DNA from: Agriotes lineatus
Lineage: Eukaryota; Arthropoda; Insecta; Coleoptera; Elateridae
NCBI GenBank assembly: GCA_940337035.1
Contig: OW679203.1
Span: forward strand, 75,469,061-75,533,060
Direction: 5' to 3'
Length of the DNA: 64,000 nt
The notes below the pieces were generated by a model that saw nothing but the letters and a program-made list of their open reading frames with translations, searched no databases and was not told the origin of the DNA. Positions 35,034 through 43,506 of the stretch are shown here, one piece after another (position 1 is the first letter of the stretch; every line of letters begins with the position of its first letter). The position numbers and the translations under genes are program-made.

Positions 35034-35345
35034 TTTTCGAGAAATCACGTGATTTCTCGAAAACCGGAATTGTCACGTGATTGAAATTCGGTTTCTGACC
35101 TGACATGACCATTCCAAACAAATAACTTTCATAACTTTTTTCTCTATCTCTTACGGTTTGGCTGCTGAAGCAGCGTCCCGGACGGACCAGCGTCCCGGAC
35201 GGAATCACGTGATTTCTCGAAAACCGGAAGTGTAACGTGACTGAAATTTGGTTCCTGACCTGACATGACCATTCCAAACATATAACTTTCATAACTTTTT
35301 TTTCTATCTCTTACGGTTTGGCTGCTGAAACAGCGTCCCGGACAC
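35034..35345. repeat. Tandem repeat with 30-bp perfect palindrome
   Basis: A unit of about 165 bp starting ATCACGTGATTTCTCGAAAA occurs twice (from 35044 and from 35204), about 93 percent alike. The first copy is preceded by the mirror half, making a perfect 30-bp palindrome at 35034-35063 centred on CACGTG. A short GCGTCCCGGAC motif is also repeated at 35171-35200 and near 35333. It is inside the TIR element. Confidence 0.85.
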
Positions 35346-35593
35346 ACAAAACAGCGTCCCCCAGACAAGCCTATTATATATATGGAGCTTTGTTCCACCA
35401 GAAGCTTATTTAGTGTTTGGAAAAAGGTCAAAAAAGGTAAAAGCAAAATTTAAAAAAATGTTACATACAATATATTTTTATTTTAGAATAAAACTCGAAA
35501 ACTTAGTGTCGACAAAATGAGTAGAACCGGAACCTAGAACAAATTAAATCTTGTTTTCCTTTCTTTCGTTTTAAGTATAATATGGTTGCTTAC

Positions 35594-36317
35594 TTATATT
35601 TCGTCTTGATCATCGTCGACTTCAACTTCATTTACTGGAGTATCGTAACTGCAGCTTCGACCCCTGCAATTTATGCACATTATTGAGCAAGCAAGGCCTG
35701 CAGTTCTACAGGAACACCGAGCGCCGCATTCAGATTTACACCCACAGGATACCATCTGCAACAGTTCATTTTTTTCTTGATAGCTTCATGTCGGAGAACT
35801 GCAACCGAGGACTGCCTTCATCGCATGGTTGCCTAACTCCATTGCATTATGACAATTAATAGTTTGACCTCCAACAAACCCAGATGATAAAGACAGTAAG
35901 GAACTACATTCCTGCCTAGGAGAGCGGGTCGACAGCCAATTTATAAAAAGGTTCAAATATTTTGCATCCACTGATCTTCTTGAATCTCTAAGTTCAACGT
36001 GTTGTTTTGTTGAAGTTCTAGTAATACCAGTCAGTTCAACGGAACTACAAATTTTAAGACATCCACGAAAAGAGAGCACGAAATATGCTAGCTGACTATC
36101 AGATATACCACGGCCATGAGTGAGACCTCCCTGAACTTTTCAAAGGCGCATCAAAGACTGTTCGATCGCCATATCTGTTGAAAGTTTAGGGGCAGACAAT
36201 GACACATCTGAATCATAAAGCTGATTTTGTTTATAATCTTTTAAATAAATATTTGCCTACCACCCCATACTTTCCTTCACTAAGTAGTTTATTACAGTAA
36301 AAACAAACGTTTTCCAT
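35594..36317 (-). pseudogene. Element-encoded protein with C-terminal CXC-like Cys cluster
   Basis: Minus-strand pieces in order: MENVCFYCNKLLSEGKYG with a CxxC pair (36317-36250), then GGLTHGRGISDSQL-like and LSFRGCLKICSSVE (about 36120-36020), then KYLNLFINWLSTRSP and SSLLSLSSGFVGGQTINCHN (35950-35830), and a C-terminal Cys-rich tail with about ten Cys in CxC and CxxC spacings (35765-35650), ending VEVDDDQDEI. I recognise this order from uncharacterised insect and cnidarian proteins that carry a Tesmin/TSO1-like CXC tail. Frame breaks and a missing middle make it inactive. Whether the protein is the transposase of the surrounding TIR element or cargo is not known. Confidence 0.65.
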
Positions 36318-36748
36318 TATTATCACCAATTTATATCAATAACATCACAAAAAACCACGCGCGTATAAGTTACACAGTAATGCAAGTGCAGTCTGCTGTA
36401 GACACGCACTGATTTATAGTTTAGCCACGTTGTTACGCCCTTCGATCATTCTGCGGTAAGCAGAATTTGTCAAAGAACATAATATATTTCAATTAAAAAA
36501 ATATGAACTCAGTTGGTAATTACCATTACATCCATATAGGTCAATGGCAAATTATATGCGTTATTATTAAGGAAAAAACTTTTTTTAATTTTCTTTTGTC
36601 AAAAATTACATGAAGCCGGCATATTTCGCTTTAGGACTTTTGGTATGTTGTTCAGCACACCAATATAAAATTTTCCTACCGATTTTTAGATTAACATTAT
36701 TTATTTCTAGGTTTTGGTAAAATTTAATCTAATATGTCTGGGCTACTA

Positions 36749-37544
36749 CAGAGCCAGGATTAAACCACATTAGGTCATTGCGAGTCCAATCAACAGCGAC
36801 AGCATTCGACAACATTGGTCATTGGCAAGTACAAGCAGTTTCAATCGTGTTAAATTCATTCCTAGCGAGAGGAAGGAAGACAGCATACGGTGCTATCAAC
36901 GTAAGAGCGAGATAGCCAAACGCCGAGTTTGGCGCCAAGTTCGTGCACGTGTCCATTGCAGCTGCAGACGAGACGGTAGTACGAACCACAGCAACGAGGA
37001 AAACCGGCAAGGCGGCACATACACCAATATCAATGTAAGCCTAATTTCCTATTTTTGTGATTTCCTATGCATGAATATTTGGTTTTCTATCATCTGTGTT
37101 ATACATGTGCATAATTTCAGCTGCGTATTATTGCGTAAACAAATGGTTTATGAGTCATATAAACATTTTAATTGCGTGAAATGCCAAGCTATTACGTTTG
37201 TTAGCGATATCCCCTGCATGTTTCATACTGCAGTCGAAGCAGTCACAGGTGAATCATCTCGCGTTGTACCAGGGTCGTTTTCTGCGTCGTTAGCGACAAG
37301 CTTCTCGCGTTGTTATCAAGCGCTGTCTGCGTTGTAAACACAATTCCGTACCAGAGGCGTGCGAAAGGTTTTATCATTAAAGAATATTTCAGATTCTGCA
37401 AGTAGTAAAGCTACCACGCGTAGCATCTTGCCTGAAATATTACAGATAGTTGACCCGTTGGGTCCGTGTACCAGAAGCGTACAAAATTCACGCCAGTGGC
37501 GTACGAACAGTTTTCATCCTTAAGTTGTTTTAATTTCAACAATT
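36749..37544 (+). other. BEL 5' leader
   Basis: Untranslated region between the TIR element and the gag start. ACAACATTGGTC at 36809 repeats the LTR/leader junction at 34679. The open frame 36822-37337 has no recognisable domain and is probably not used. Confidence 0.5.
37383..37463 (+). repeat. Piece of BEL pol duplicated in the leader
   Basis: These 81 bp match 44349-44430, inside the pol gene of the same element, at roughly 85 percent (shared blocks CAAGTAGTAA, GTAGCATCTTG, GACCCGTTGGGTC). In pol the segment codes for SILSEISQIFDPLG, a conserved motif after the reverse transcriptase. On both sides lie near-copies of a CCAGAGGCGTGCGAA-like motif (about 37352, 37469, 37492). Confidence 0.85.
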
Positions 37545-38280
37545 ATGGATCCGCTTGTAAGAGTACGTGGCTCTATCAAAAGCAAGCTTACGCGCTTCGC
37601 AAGTCACGTGCAATCTTTGCAAACAATTCATGATGAAGATCAATTCTTATCTAGTACTCAAATTATTGAATTGCAAAAAAGATTGGATGCTATAGCCACC
37701 GTGTTATCAGAATATTATGAGGTTCATGAACAAATTTTAGACACCAGTAAGGATACAGAATCTGAAATGCAGCAACAAGTCGAATTTGAAAACTCTTATT
37801 TTCGTGCAATCTCACAAGCTGAATATTTGATTAATGAATACAACAAGCAATCTAATGTTGCACCAGATCGTTCTGGATCTCCTAACGGTAGCGTAAGATC
37901 AACGCATTCAAATTGCAGTTCACATTGCAATAATCGAGCTGTACGCCTTCCTGCCATTTCGATTCCCAAATATTCAGGGAACGTGTCAGCATGGCTGGAA
38001 TTTCGTGAGATTTTTATTAGTTTAATTCATGAGAATCAAGCGTTAACTAATATTCAAAAGCTGCATTACTTAAAGGCTAGTTTACAGGGTGATGCAAGCC
38101 AAATTATAAAAAGTTTAGAGTTTACTGCGGGTAATTATACTCTAGCTTGGGAGGCATTGTGTAATCGATACAATGATCCAAAAATTCTGGTTCATAACCA
38201 CCTCAAGGCTATTTTCGAGCTTGAATCTTGCAGTAAGGAATCTGCAACTAAATTACGTACGATTGGCGATATGTTATTCA
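37545..38280 (+). pseudogene. BEL gag, N-terminal part (DUF1759)
   Basis: An open frame from ATG 37545 gives about 245 residues of gag: a helical N-terminus, then RLPAISIPKYSG, WLEFREIFISLIHEN, LHYLKASLQGDA and ALCNRYNDP, which define the DUF1759 domain of BEL/Pao capsid-like proteins. The frame is cut at the poly(T) tract of the LINE (38286). The end of gag with its zinc knuckles is absent. Gag would form the retroelement particle in the cytoplasm. Confidence 0.9.
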
Positions 38281-38363
38281 AACATTTTTTTTTTTTTTTT
38301 ATTAAGAAATTTTGTTTGTGCCTTAACTACTAGGTCTTATGGCACTACATTTTACAGTGGATG

Positions 38364-41300
38364 TTAAATGTAATTAAAAACTTGTATTTCTTTAAGGTAA
38401 CTTATTAAGTCTAGTGTCTTAAGTAATGCTTCTTGAAGTGATGTTCCAATAGCGTATTTGGACCGGGCTGCTGCAAATTTAGGGCACTCACACAGTATAT
38501 GTTTCACTGTAATGCTCACTTCACATGTATCACAGGTGGGTTGAGTGGTTCGTTGAAGCAGGTAATCGTGTGTGATTTTTGTATGGCCGATTTTGAGGCG
38601 ATTTATCACGGTCTCTTCTTTTCTGTTGAGATTCGTATTTTCTACCCATTTGAGGGGGAGTGGTAGTTTGAAGTATGCCTTTGTTTCTGCTATGTCTGTC
38701 CATTCTTTATGCCACTCAGTGATTATTCGTTGTTTGGCGTGGGTTTTTAGGTCTACTTTTGTGGCAAGTTCTGAACTGTGGGTGTCCATTTGGGTGGCTT
38801 CTTTTGCATATTTGTCTGCTGTTTCGTTTCCATATATATCCATGTGTGATGGGATCCATAGATATTGTACGTGTTTGTTCTCTGATTCTATGCTGTGTGT
38901 TATGTTCTGGATTTCTTTAATGTACTCGTTTGGTGAATACATATTTTGTAAGCTTTGAAGGGCGCTAAGAGAATCTGTAATGATGGTGAACTTATTCGCC
39001 TTACAGCTTAGGATGTGTACCAGGGCTTCTTTTATTGCGTACAATTCTGCACTGTAGATGGTTGCCATATCGTGTATTCTGAATTTCTTATTCACTTGGT
39101 CGCATAAGAATGCACATCCGACGGAGTTGTTAAGTTTTGAGCCATCGGTAAATATTTCTTTGGTTTTAGTGCGCGAGAGTATTTCAAGGAAATGGGTTTT
39201 GAATATCCTGGAACAGGTAGTAGTTTTGCAGAATCTTGTCAGTTCGAAGTTTATTTTTGGAGGATTGATGGTCCAGGGAGGAGGACGTTTAGGTACTGGG
39301 GTAATTGATAGCTTTATCTGGTATTCAAGGAGCAGCTGACGGGCTCGAATGTTAAAGGGAGGTGATATTCTTTGGGATCGGGAGTAAAGATTTTGTAATT
39401 GGGGTTGAATTATGGAGTTATGCTGAGGGTGGTTTGAGTTGCCGGCGATTTGAATGGTGTATGCTATTAATTGTGTTGAAAGTCTATGCTTTAGGGGAAG
39501 TTGTCCAGTTAATGCATAAAGGTATGCAGTTGGGCTTGTTCGATGTGCACCTGTAGCAAGTCGAAGGCCGTGGTGGTATATGGCATATAGTGATGCTATC
39601 AGTTTTTTGTTGCTGGATCCATAAATACACAAACAGTATTCGATTTTGGATCTAATGAGTGCGTTGACTATCGTCAATATTGTCTGTGTATTTGTTCCCC
39701 AGTCTTGATGAGATATGCATTTTATAACATTGAGTGATGTTCTGCAATTGTCTATCGTTTTCTTGATGTGTGGTAGCCAAGTCATTCTTCTATCCAGTAT
39801 AATACCTAGGTATTTAATTTTTGTTTCATATTTAAGAGCTACATTATGGAGTTTTAGAGTGGGCGTGTCAGGTTTATGTTTTCTTGTAAAGTTGATACAT
39901 TTTGTTTTTTCTGTTGAAAAACGAAGACCATTTTCTTTGCTCCATTGTTGAAGTTTTTTCAAAGCTGTTTGTAAGAGTTGTGTTGTGACGTTGATATTAT
40001 TATGAGAAACAAAGATTACGAGGTCGTCAGCAAATAGCGATGCTTGAATGCCTTTAGGTAATGTATTTAAGACGTCGTTTATTGCGATGAGGAAGAGAGT
40101 TGGACTGATTACTGAGCCTTGTGGTATTCCATTTTCTTGCATTTGTTCTTTTGATAAGGTGTTGTTTACACGGACCCTGAATATTCTATTTTTAAGAAAA
40201 TTTTGTATGAATTTAAGTAATCGTCCCCTAAATCCCCATTTGATTAAATTTAAGATTATTTTGTGTTTCCATGTAGTATCATAAGCTTTCTTGAGATCGA
40301 AAAAGATAGCTATTAGTTGTTCCTTTTTTAGGAAAGTATTTTTGGCTTCTGTTTCGAGTAGACTTATGCAGTCTATTGTAGAATGATTGTTTCTAAATCC
40401 GTGTTGGTGTGGATTGATTAGGTTGTATTCATCTAGGTATGTATTTAATCTGTTATTAATTATCCGTTCGAGTATTTTGCATAGGACTGATGTTAGAGAG
40501 ATAGGACGATAGCTGTCTGCATCATCTTTCGGTTTCGGAGGTTTTAATATAGGAATAATGATAGATTTTCTCCATAGCCCTGGGAATGCATTCTCTGTCC
40601 ATATGTAGTTAAATAGGTTCAACAGTTCTTCTTTTAGTTGGTCTGTGGAGTTGTTTATCATTGAGCAGTGGATGTTGTCAATTCCTGGGCTTGACTCTCT
40701 TGTTTGTGTTAGTGCATATTCGAGTTCCTGTTTGGTGAGAATTTTGTTGTAAGGTTCATCTATAGTATCTGGGATGGTGATTTCTGTTTTTTCTGTTTCC
40801 TCTTTTAGGATTTGAAAATCTGGATCATAGTTCTCGGAACTTGAATTTTTCTTGTATTGAGTTGCTAATATATTAGCGATATCTTCGGGTGAGGTGAAGG
40901 TTCCGTTGGCAGTTTTCATTCCAGTTATATTAAACGATGATGTCGAGCCGTTCATTTTCTTAACTTTTGACCACATTTCTTTTGTACTCATGTTTGAGCT
41001 TATGGTTTTGACATAAGTTATCCATGATTCTTTTTTATTGTTTTTGAGTGTTCTTCTTGCAATAGCTCTCGCTTTTTTATAGAGAATAAGGTTTTCTGTC
41101 GTTCTATGCCGTTTGTATTTTTTGAGAGCTTTGTTTTTTTCCCGTACCGCTAGTTTGCATTGTTCGTTCCACCAAGGGACACTGTATTTTTGGCTGCGAG
41201 GGTTTGAGATTGGGATGGATTTTATGGCAGCTTGGATGATTATGGTGTTGAGTTCATGTACATTGGTATCAATGTCTTTGGTAGGAGAAAATACATATGG

Positions 41301-42110
41301 GTTTTTAGTTAATTCCCCTCTAAAAACATCCCATTTAGCGTTAGCGGTTTTCCATCTCTGTATTGATCTTTGTTCCTCCGAAGGTGTCTGTTGGATGGTT
41401 ATGGACACTGGAAAGTGGTCACTATCATAATTATCCGTAATTACCGTCCACGCTAATTTAGGACTTTGTTTGGGATCGCTAAAGGATAGATCGATAGCTG
41501 AAAAGTTATTTGTTTTAGAGTCGAGGTGGGTCATTGTTCCTGTATTAAGTATGGAGATGTTTTGTTGGTCTAGGGCTTTTTCTATTATTTTCCCCTTGTT
41601 GTTAACTTTAGTGCATCCCCACATTGTGCTATGAGCATTAAAGTCTCCGACTATTAGGAATGGCGGTTGAAGTTGTTTTAGAAGATCTTCTATCTCGATT
41701 AGGGTGAGCTGATAATTTGGGGGAATGTATACGTTACATATTGTGAGTTTGTATGGTGAGTGTATTTTTATTGCAACTGCTTCCAGATCGGTATTTAAGT
41801 TTATTGTTTCTGTGTATATGTTTCCTTTGACAAAAGTGCTAACACCTCCGCTAGCATGATCTCTTGGCCGATTTTTGTTGAAAGATATATATCCGTTTAG
41901 ATAAGGTTTATGGTCAATTTTCAGATGGGTTTCTTGTAAGCATAGTACTTGGGGTTGATGGTGCATTAGTAATGTTTGTATACTTTCTAGATGGGAGTAA
42001 AACCCATTGCAGTTAAAGTGAATAATGTTGTGCGTATTGAGTGTTGTAGGCAAAAGATTAATATTCGGGTAGCTCATCGAGTAGGTTGTCGTATTAATAG
42101 AAGTCTTCAT
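38364..42110 (-). CDS. LINE ORF2: endonuclease, reverse transcriptase, RNase H
   Basis: 1,248 residues without interruption. An apurinic/apyrimidinic endonuclease spans about 28-240 (NCNGF, QETH near 59, VGDFNAH near 154, SDHFPV near 230). Reverse transcriptase spans about 505-760, with FFDLKKAYD near 603, GIPQGSVISP at 661-670 and the catalytic FADD at 693-696. RNase H spans about 985-1110, with catalytic residues visible in FTDGS (Asp 989), SAELYA (Glu 1022), TDSLSA (Asp 1046) and GNETADK (Asp 1099). A Cys-rich CDTCEVSITVKHILCEC motif lies near the C-terminus. The protein nicks target DNA and copies the LINE RNA there. Its ATG lies within the end of ORF1, so translation by re-initiation is likely. 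All catalytic motifs are present, so this copy could be young. Confidence 0.95.
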   Translation of the reverse strand: MKTSINTTTYSMSYPNINLLPTTLNTHNIIHFNCNGFYSHLESIQTLLMHHQPQVLCLQETHLKIDHKPYLNGYISFNKNRPRDHASGGVSTFVKGNIYTETINLNTDLEAVAIKIHSPYKLTICNVYIPPNYQLTLIEIEDLLKQLQPPFLIVGDFNAHSTMWGCTKVNNKGKIIEKALDQQNISILNTGTMTHLDSKTNNFSAIDLSFSDPKQSPKLAWTVITDNYDSDHFPVSITIQQTPSEEQRSIQRWKTANAKWDVFRGELTKNPYVFSPTKDIDTNVHELNTIIIQAAIKSIPISNPRSQKYSVPWWNEQCKLAVREKNKALKKYKRHRTTENLILYKKARAIARRTLKNNKKESWITYVKTISSNMSTKEMWSKVKKMNGSTSSFNITGMKTANGTFTSPEDIANILATQYKKNSSSENYDPDFQILKEETEKTEITIPDTIDEPYNKILTKQELEYALTQTRESSPGIDNIHCSMINNSTDQLKEELLNLFNYIWTENAFPGLWRKSIIIPILKPPKPKDDADSYRPISLTSVLCKILERIINNRLNTYLDEYNLINPHQHGFRNNHSTIDCISLLETEAKNTFLKKEQLIAIFFDLKKAYDTTWKHKIILNLIKWGFRGRLLKFIQNFLKNRIFRVRVNNTLSKEQMQENGIPQGSVISPTLFLIAINDVLNTLPKGIQASLFADDLVIFVSHNNINVTTQLLQTALKKLQQWSKENGLRFSTEKTKCINFTRKHKPDTPTLKLHNVALKYETKIKYLGIILDRRMTWLPHIKKTIDNCRTSLNVIKCISHQDWGTNTQTILTIVNALIRSKIEYCLCIYGSSNKKLIASLYAIYHHGLRLATGAHRTSPTAYLYALTGQLPLKHRLSTQLIAYTIQIAGNSNHPQHNSIIQPQLQNLYSRSQRISPPFNIRARQLLLEYQIKLSITPVPKRPPPWTINPPKINFELTRFCKTTTCSRIFKTHFLEILSRTKTKEIFTDGSKLNNSVGCAFLCDQVNKKFRIHDMATIYSAELYAIKEALVHILSCKANKFTIITDSLSALQSLQNMYSPNEYIKEIQNITHSIESENKHVQYLWIPSHMDIYGNETADKYAKEATQMDTHSSELATKVDLKTHAKQRIITEWHKEWTDIAETKAYFKLPLPLKWVENTNLNRKEETVINRLKIGHTKITHDYLLQRTTQPTCDTCEVSITVKHILCECPKFAAARSKYAIGTSLQEALLKTLDLISYLKEIQVFNYI

Positions 42111-43323
42111 TGTCCGTGTCGGGATTCTCTATTAACATTTGTTGTTGCATTTTCTTTATCAGTCTAGTGAATCTGGACTTTATGCCTCGTGCTCCTAGAC
42201 TGGGGTATAGATCTTTTATCATATTTATTAGGTTAGCAGTATTTTTAGTGTATCTTTTTGATATTGATAAGGGGTCAGGGGAGCCAAGGGTGTTTTCTAT
42301 GAAGTCTTTAAAGTTGGCATAATTTAAAGGGTAATGATTTGGTGATTCATCCAGCAGTTTTTGAATGGGGGCTAGGTGTTCTTCTAGGGTCACACTTTCT
42401 CCATCTGATTCTTTGTCTGAGCCTTTTTTGATTCGTTTGTTTTTTTCGGATTGTTTTGTTTTGTGTAGTGTGTCCTTAGGTGTTCCAGTTTGGGTACAGG
42501 TTGATGGTGTTTGAATAAGTAGAGGTGGTATGTTGGGTGTATTCTCTTTCGTGGTTGTTTGTTGAATGTCGGGAGAATCATTTGATGACGTAATTGTAGT
42601 TTGCGATAAGGTACGTTTGTTTTGAGTTATAGGGAGTATAGTGATATTTGGTAAAGGAGTTTGGTTAGGACATTTTTCTGCTATGTGTCCCGGTTGGCGA
42701 CAAACGAAACATGTTGTGGTTGTGGATAGGAATATTCTGTAATCTGTACCCTCGAATGTAATGATTAGAGATTCGGGAATTGACGTTTCGATAAGTGGTT
42801 CGATATAAATTTGTCGTCTAAAGCTTAATATGTGGCTGTACTCTTTTTCTTCAAGTCCCGCTTTTAGGAAGGATACTGTTGATAATGTTTTTATTCCTAT
42901 ATTCTGTAAGGCGATTTTTATATGTTCGTGTGGTATGGACGGGCATACATTGGATATAACTACTCTTTGAGCTGGTGATATTAATGGTCGTAGGGTGGTT
43001 TGGAATCCTTCAATCGTGATCATTTTATGTTTACTAGTGATTTCATCGGCTAGTACTTTGCTTCTTAAGTAGATACATATTCTATTGTTTGACATTTTGG
43101 AGGCGAAGATTATGTTGATGGGACCAACAATGTTGCCAATCGTTTTTATGTATTCCTTCAGGTTTATACCTTCTATTCCATTAATAATGATTGCTTGTTC
43201 TTTTTTCGGAAAGTTTATATCTTGTTCGCTTGTTACATTAGCGTAGGTTTTTGTCGTGAGGTTATCTGTGTTGGGTTGTGCAGTCTGTGGTGAATTGATT
43301 GGTGTGCTGTTTGTGTTATTCAT
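42094..43323 (-). CDS. LINE ORF1: nucleic-acid-binding protein with CCHC knuckle
   Basis: 409 residues, uninterrupted. An RRM-like region (about 45-190) is followed by one clear zinc knuckle CFVCRQPGHIAEKC near residue 205, then a low-complexity Thr/Pro/Gln-rich segment and a charged helical C-terminus. ORF1 proteins of this group bind the element RNA and form ribonucleoprotein particles. The stop overlaps the ORF2 start by 17 bp. The ATG at 43323 is the first in frame after the putative 5'UTR. Confidence 0.9.
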   Translation of the reverse strand: MNNTNSTPINSPQTAQPNTDNLTTKTYANVTSEQDINFPKKEQAIIINGIEGINLKEYIKTIGNIVGPINIIFASKMSNNRICIYLRSKVLADEITSKHKMITIEGFQTTLRPLISPAQRVVISNVCPSIPHEHIKIALQNIGIKTLSTVSFLKAGLEEKEYSHILSFRRQIYIEPLIETSIPESLIITFEGTDYRIFLSTTTTCFVCRQPGHIAEKCPNQTPLPNITILPITQNKRTLSQTTITSSNDSPDIQQTTTKENTPNIPPLLIQTPSTCTQTGTPKDTLHKTKQSEKNKRIKKGSDKESDGESVTLEEHLAPIQKLLDESPNHYPLNYANFKDFIENTLGSPDPLSISKRYTKNTANLINMIKDLYPSLGARGIKSRFTRLIKKMQQQMLIENPDTDNEDFY

Positions 43324-43506
43324 TGCGTATTGGTTTGTAAACCCCTGTAGTCAGGGGTTTAGCTACTATGATTTGATGAAAGATTTGTTACCTGATTTTA
43401 TTTAGATTCCCTTTGTTTATTTACACTTTATATTAAATTTCCGCCTGGCCGCGGTCACACGATTAAGATAAATAGCACTGGCGCGTTTGATATCGACCTC
43501 GCGCTG

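Larger units (their letters stand above)
34694..36745 (-). mobile_element. TIR element encoding a Cys-rich protein, 2,052 bp
   Basis: TAGCCCAGACATATTAG at 34694 is exactly inverted at 36729-36745. Similarity of the two ends continues for about 135 bp inward, including a 24-bp block around ACATACCAAAAGTCCTAA. CTA flanks both sides (34691-34693 and 36746-36748), a candidate 3-bp target duplication; a TA duplication with ends starting GCCC is an alternative reading. The interior carries a broken gene on the minus strand and a tandem repeat. The superfamily is not clear to me. Confidence 0.85.
38286..43497 (-). mobile_element. Full-length-looking LINE (I/Nimb-like group)
   Basis: A non-LTR retrotransposon on the minus strand. 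It ends in a poly(A) tail (the T run at 38286-38301) after a 3'UTR of about 65 bp. ORF1 and ORF2 overlap by 17 bp and both are open. The 5' end is uncertain; BEL coding sequence resumes at about 43507. RNase H after reverse transcriptase, plus a CCHC-bearing ORF1, suggest the I-related group rather than Jockey proper. No target duplication links the two flanks, and a large part of the BEL element is missing at the site. Confidence 0.85.

Noticed and set aside
36822..37337. 171-codon frame in the BEL leader
   Set aside because: It lies between the LTR and gag, shows no domain and ends before gag; I treat it as untranslated leader.
38572..41430. Several + strand frames of 60-130 codons over the LINE
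   Set aside because: They lie opposite the intact ORF2 of the LINE and have no domain; they are antisense shadows.
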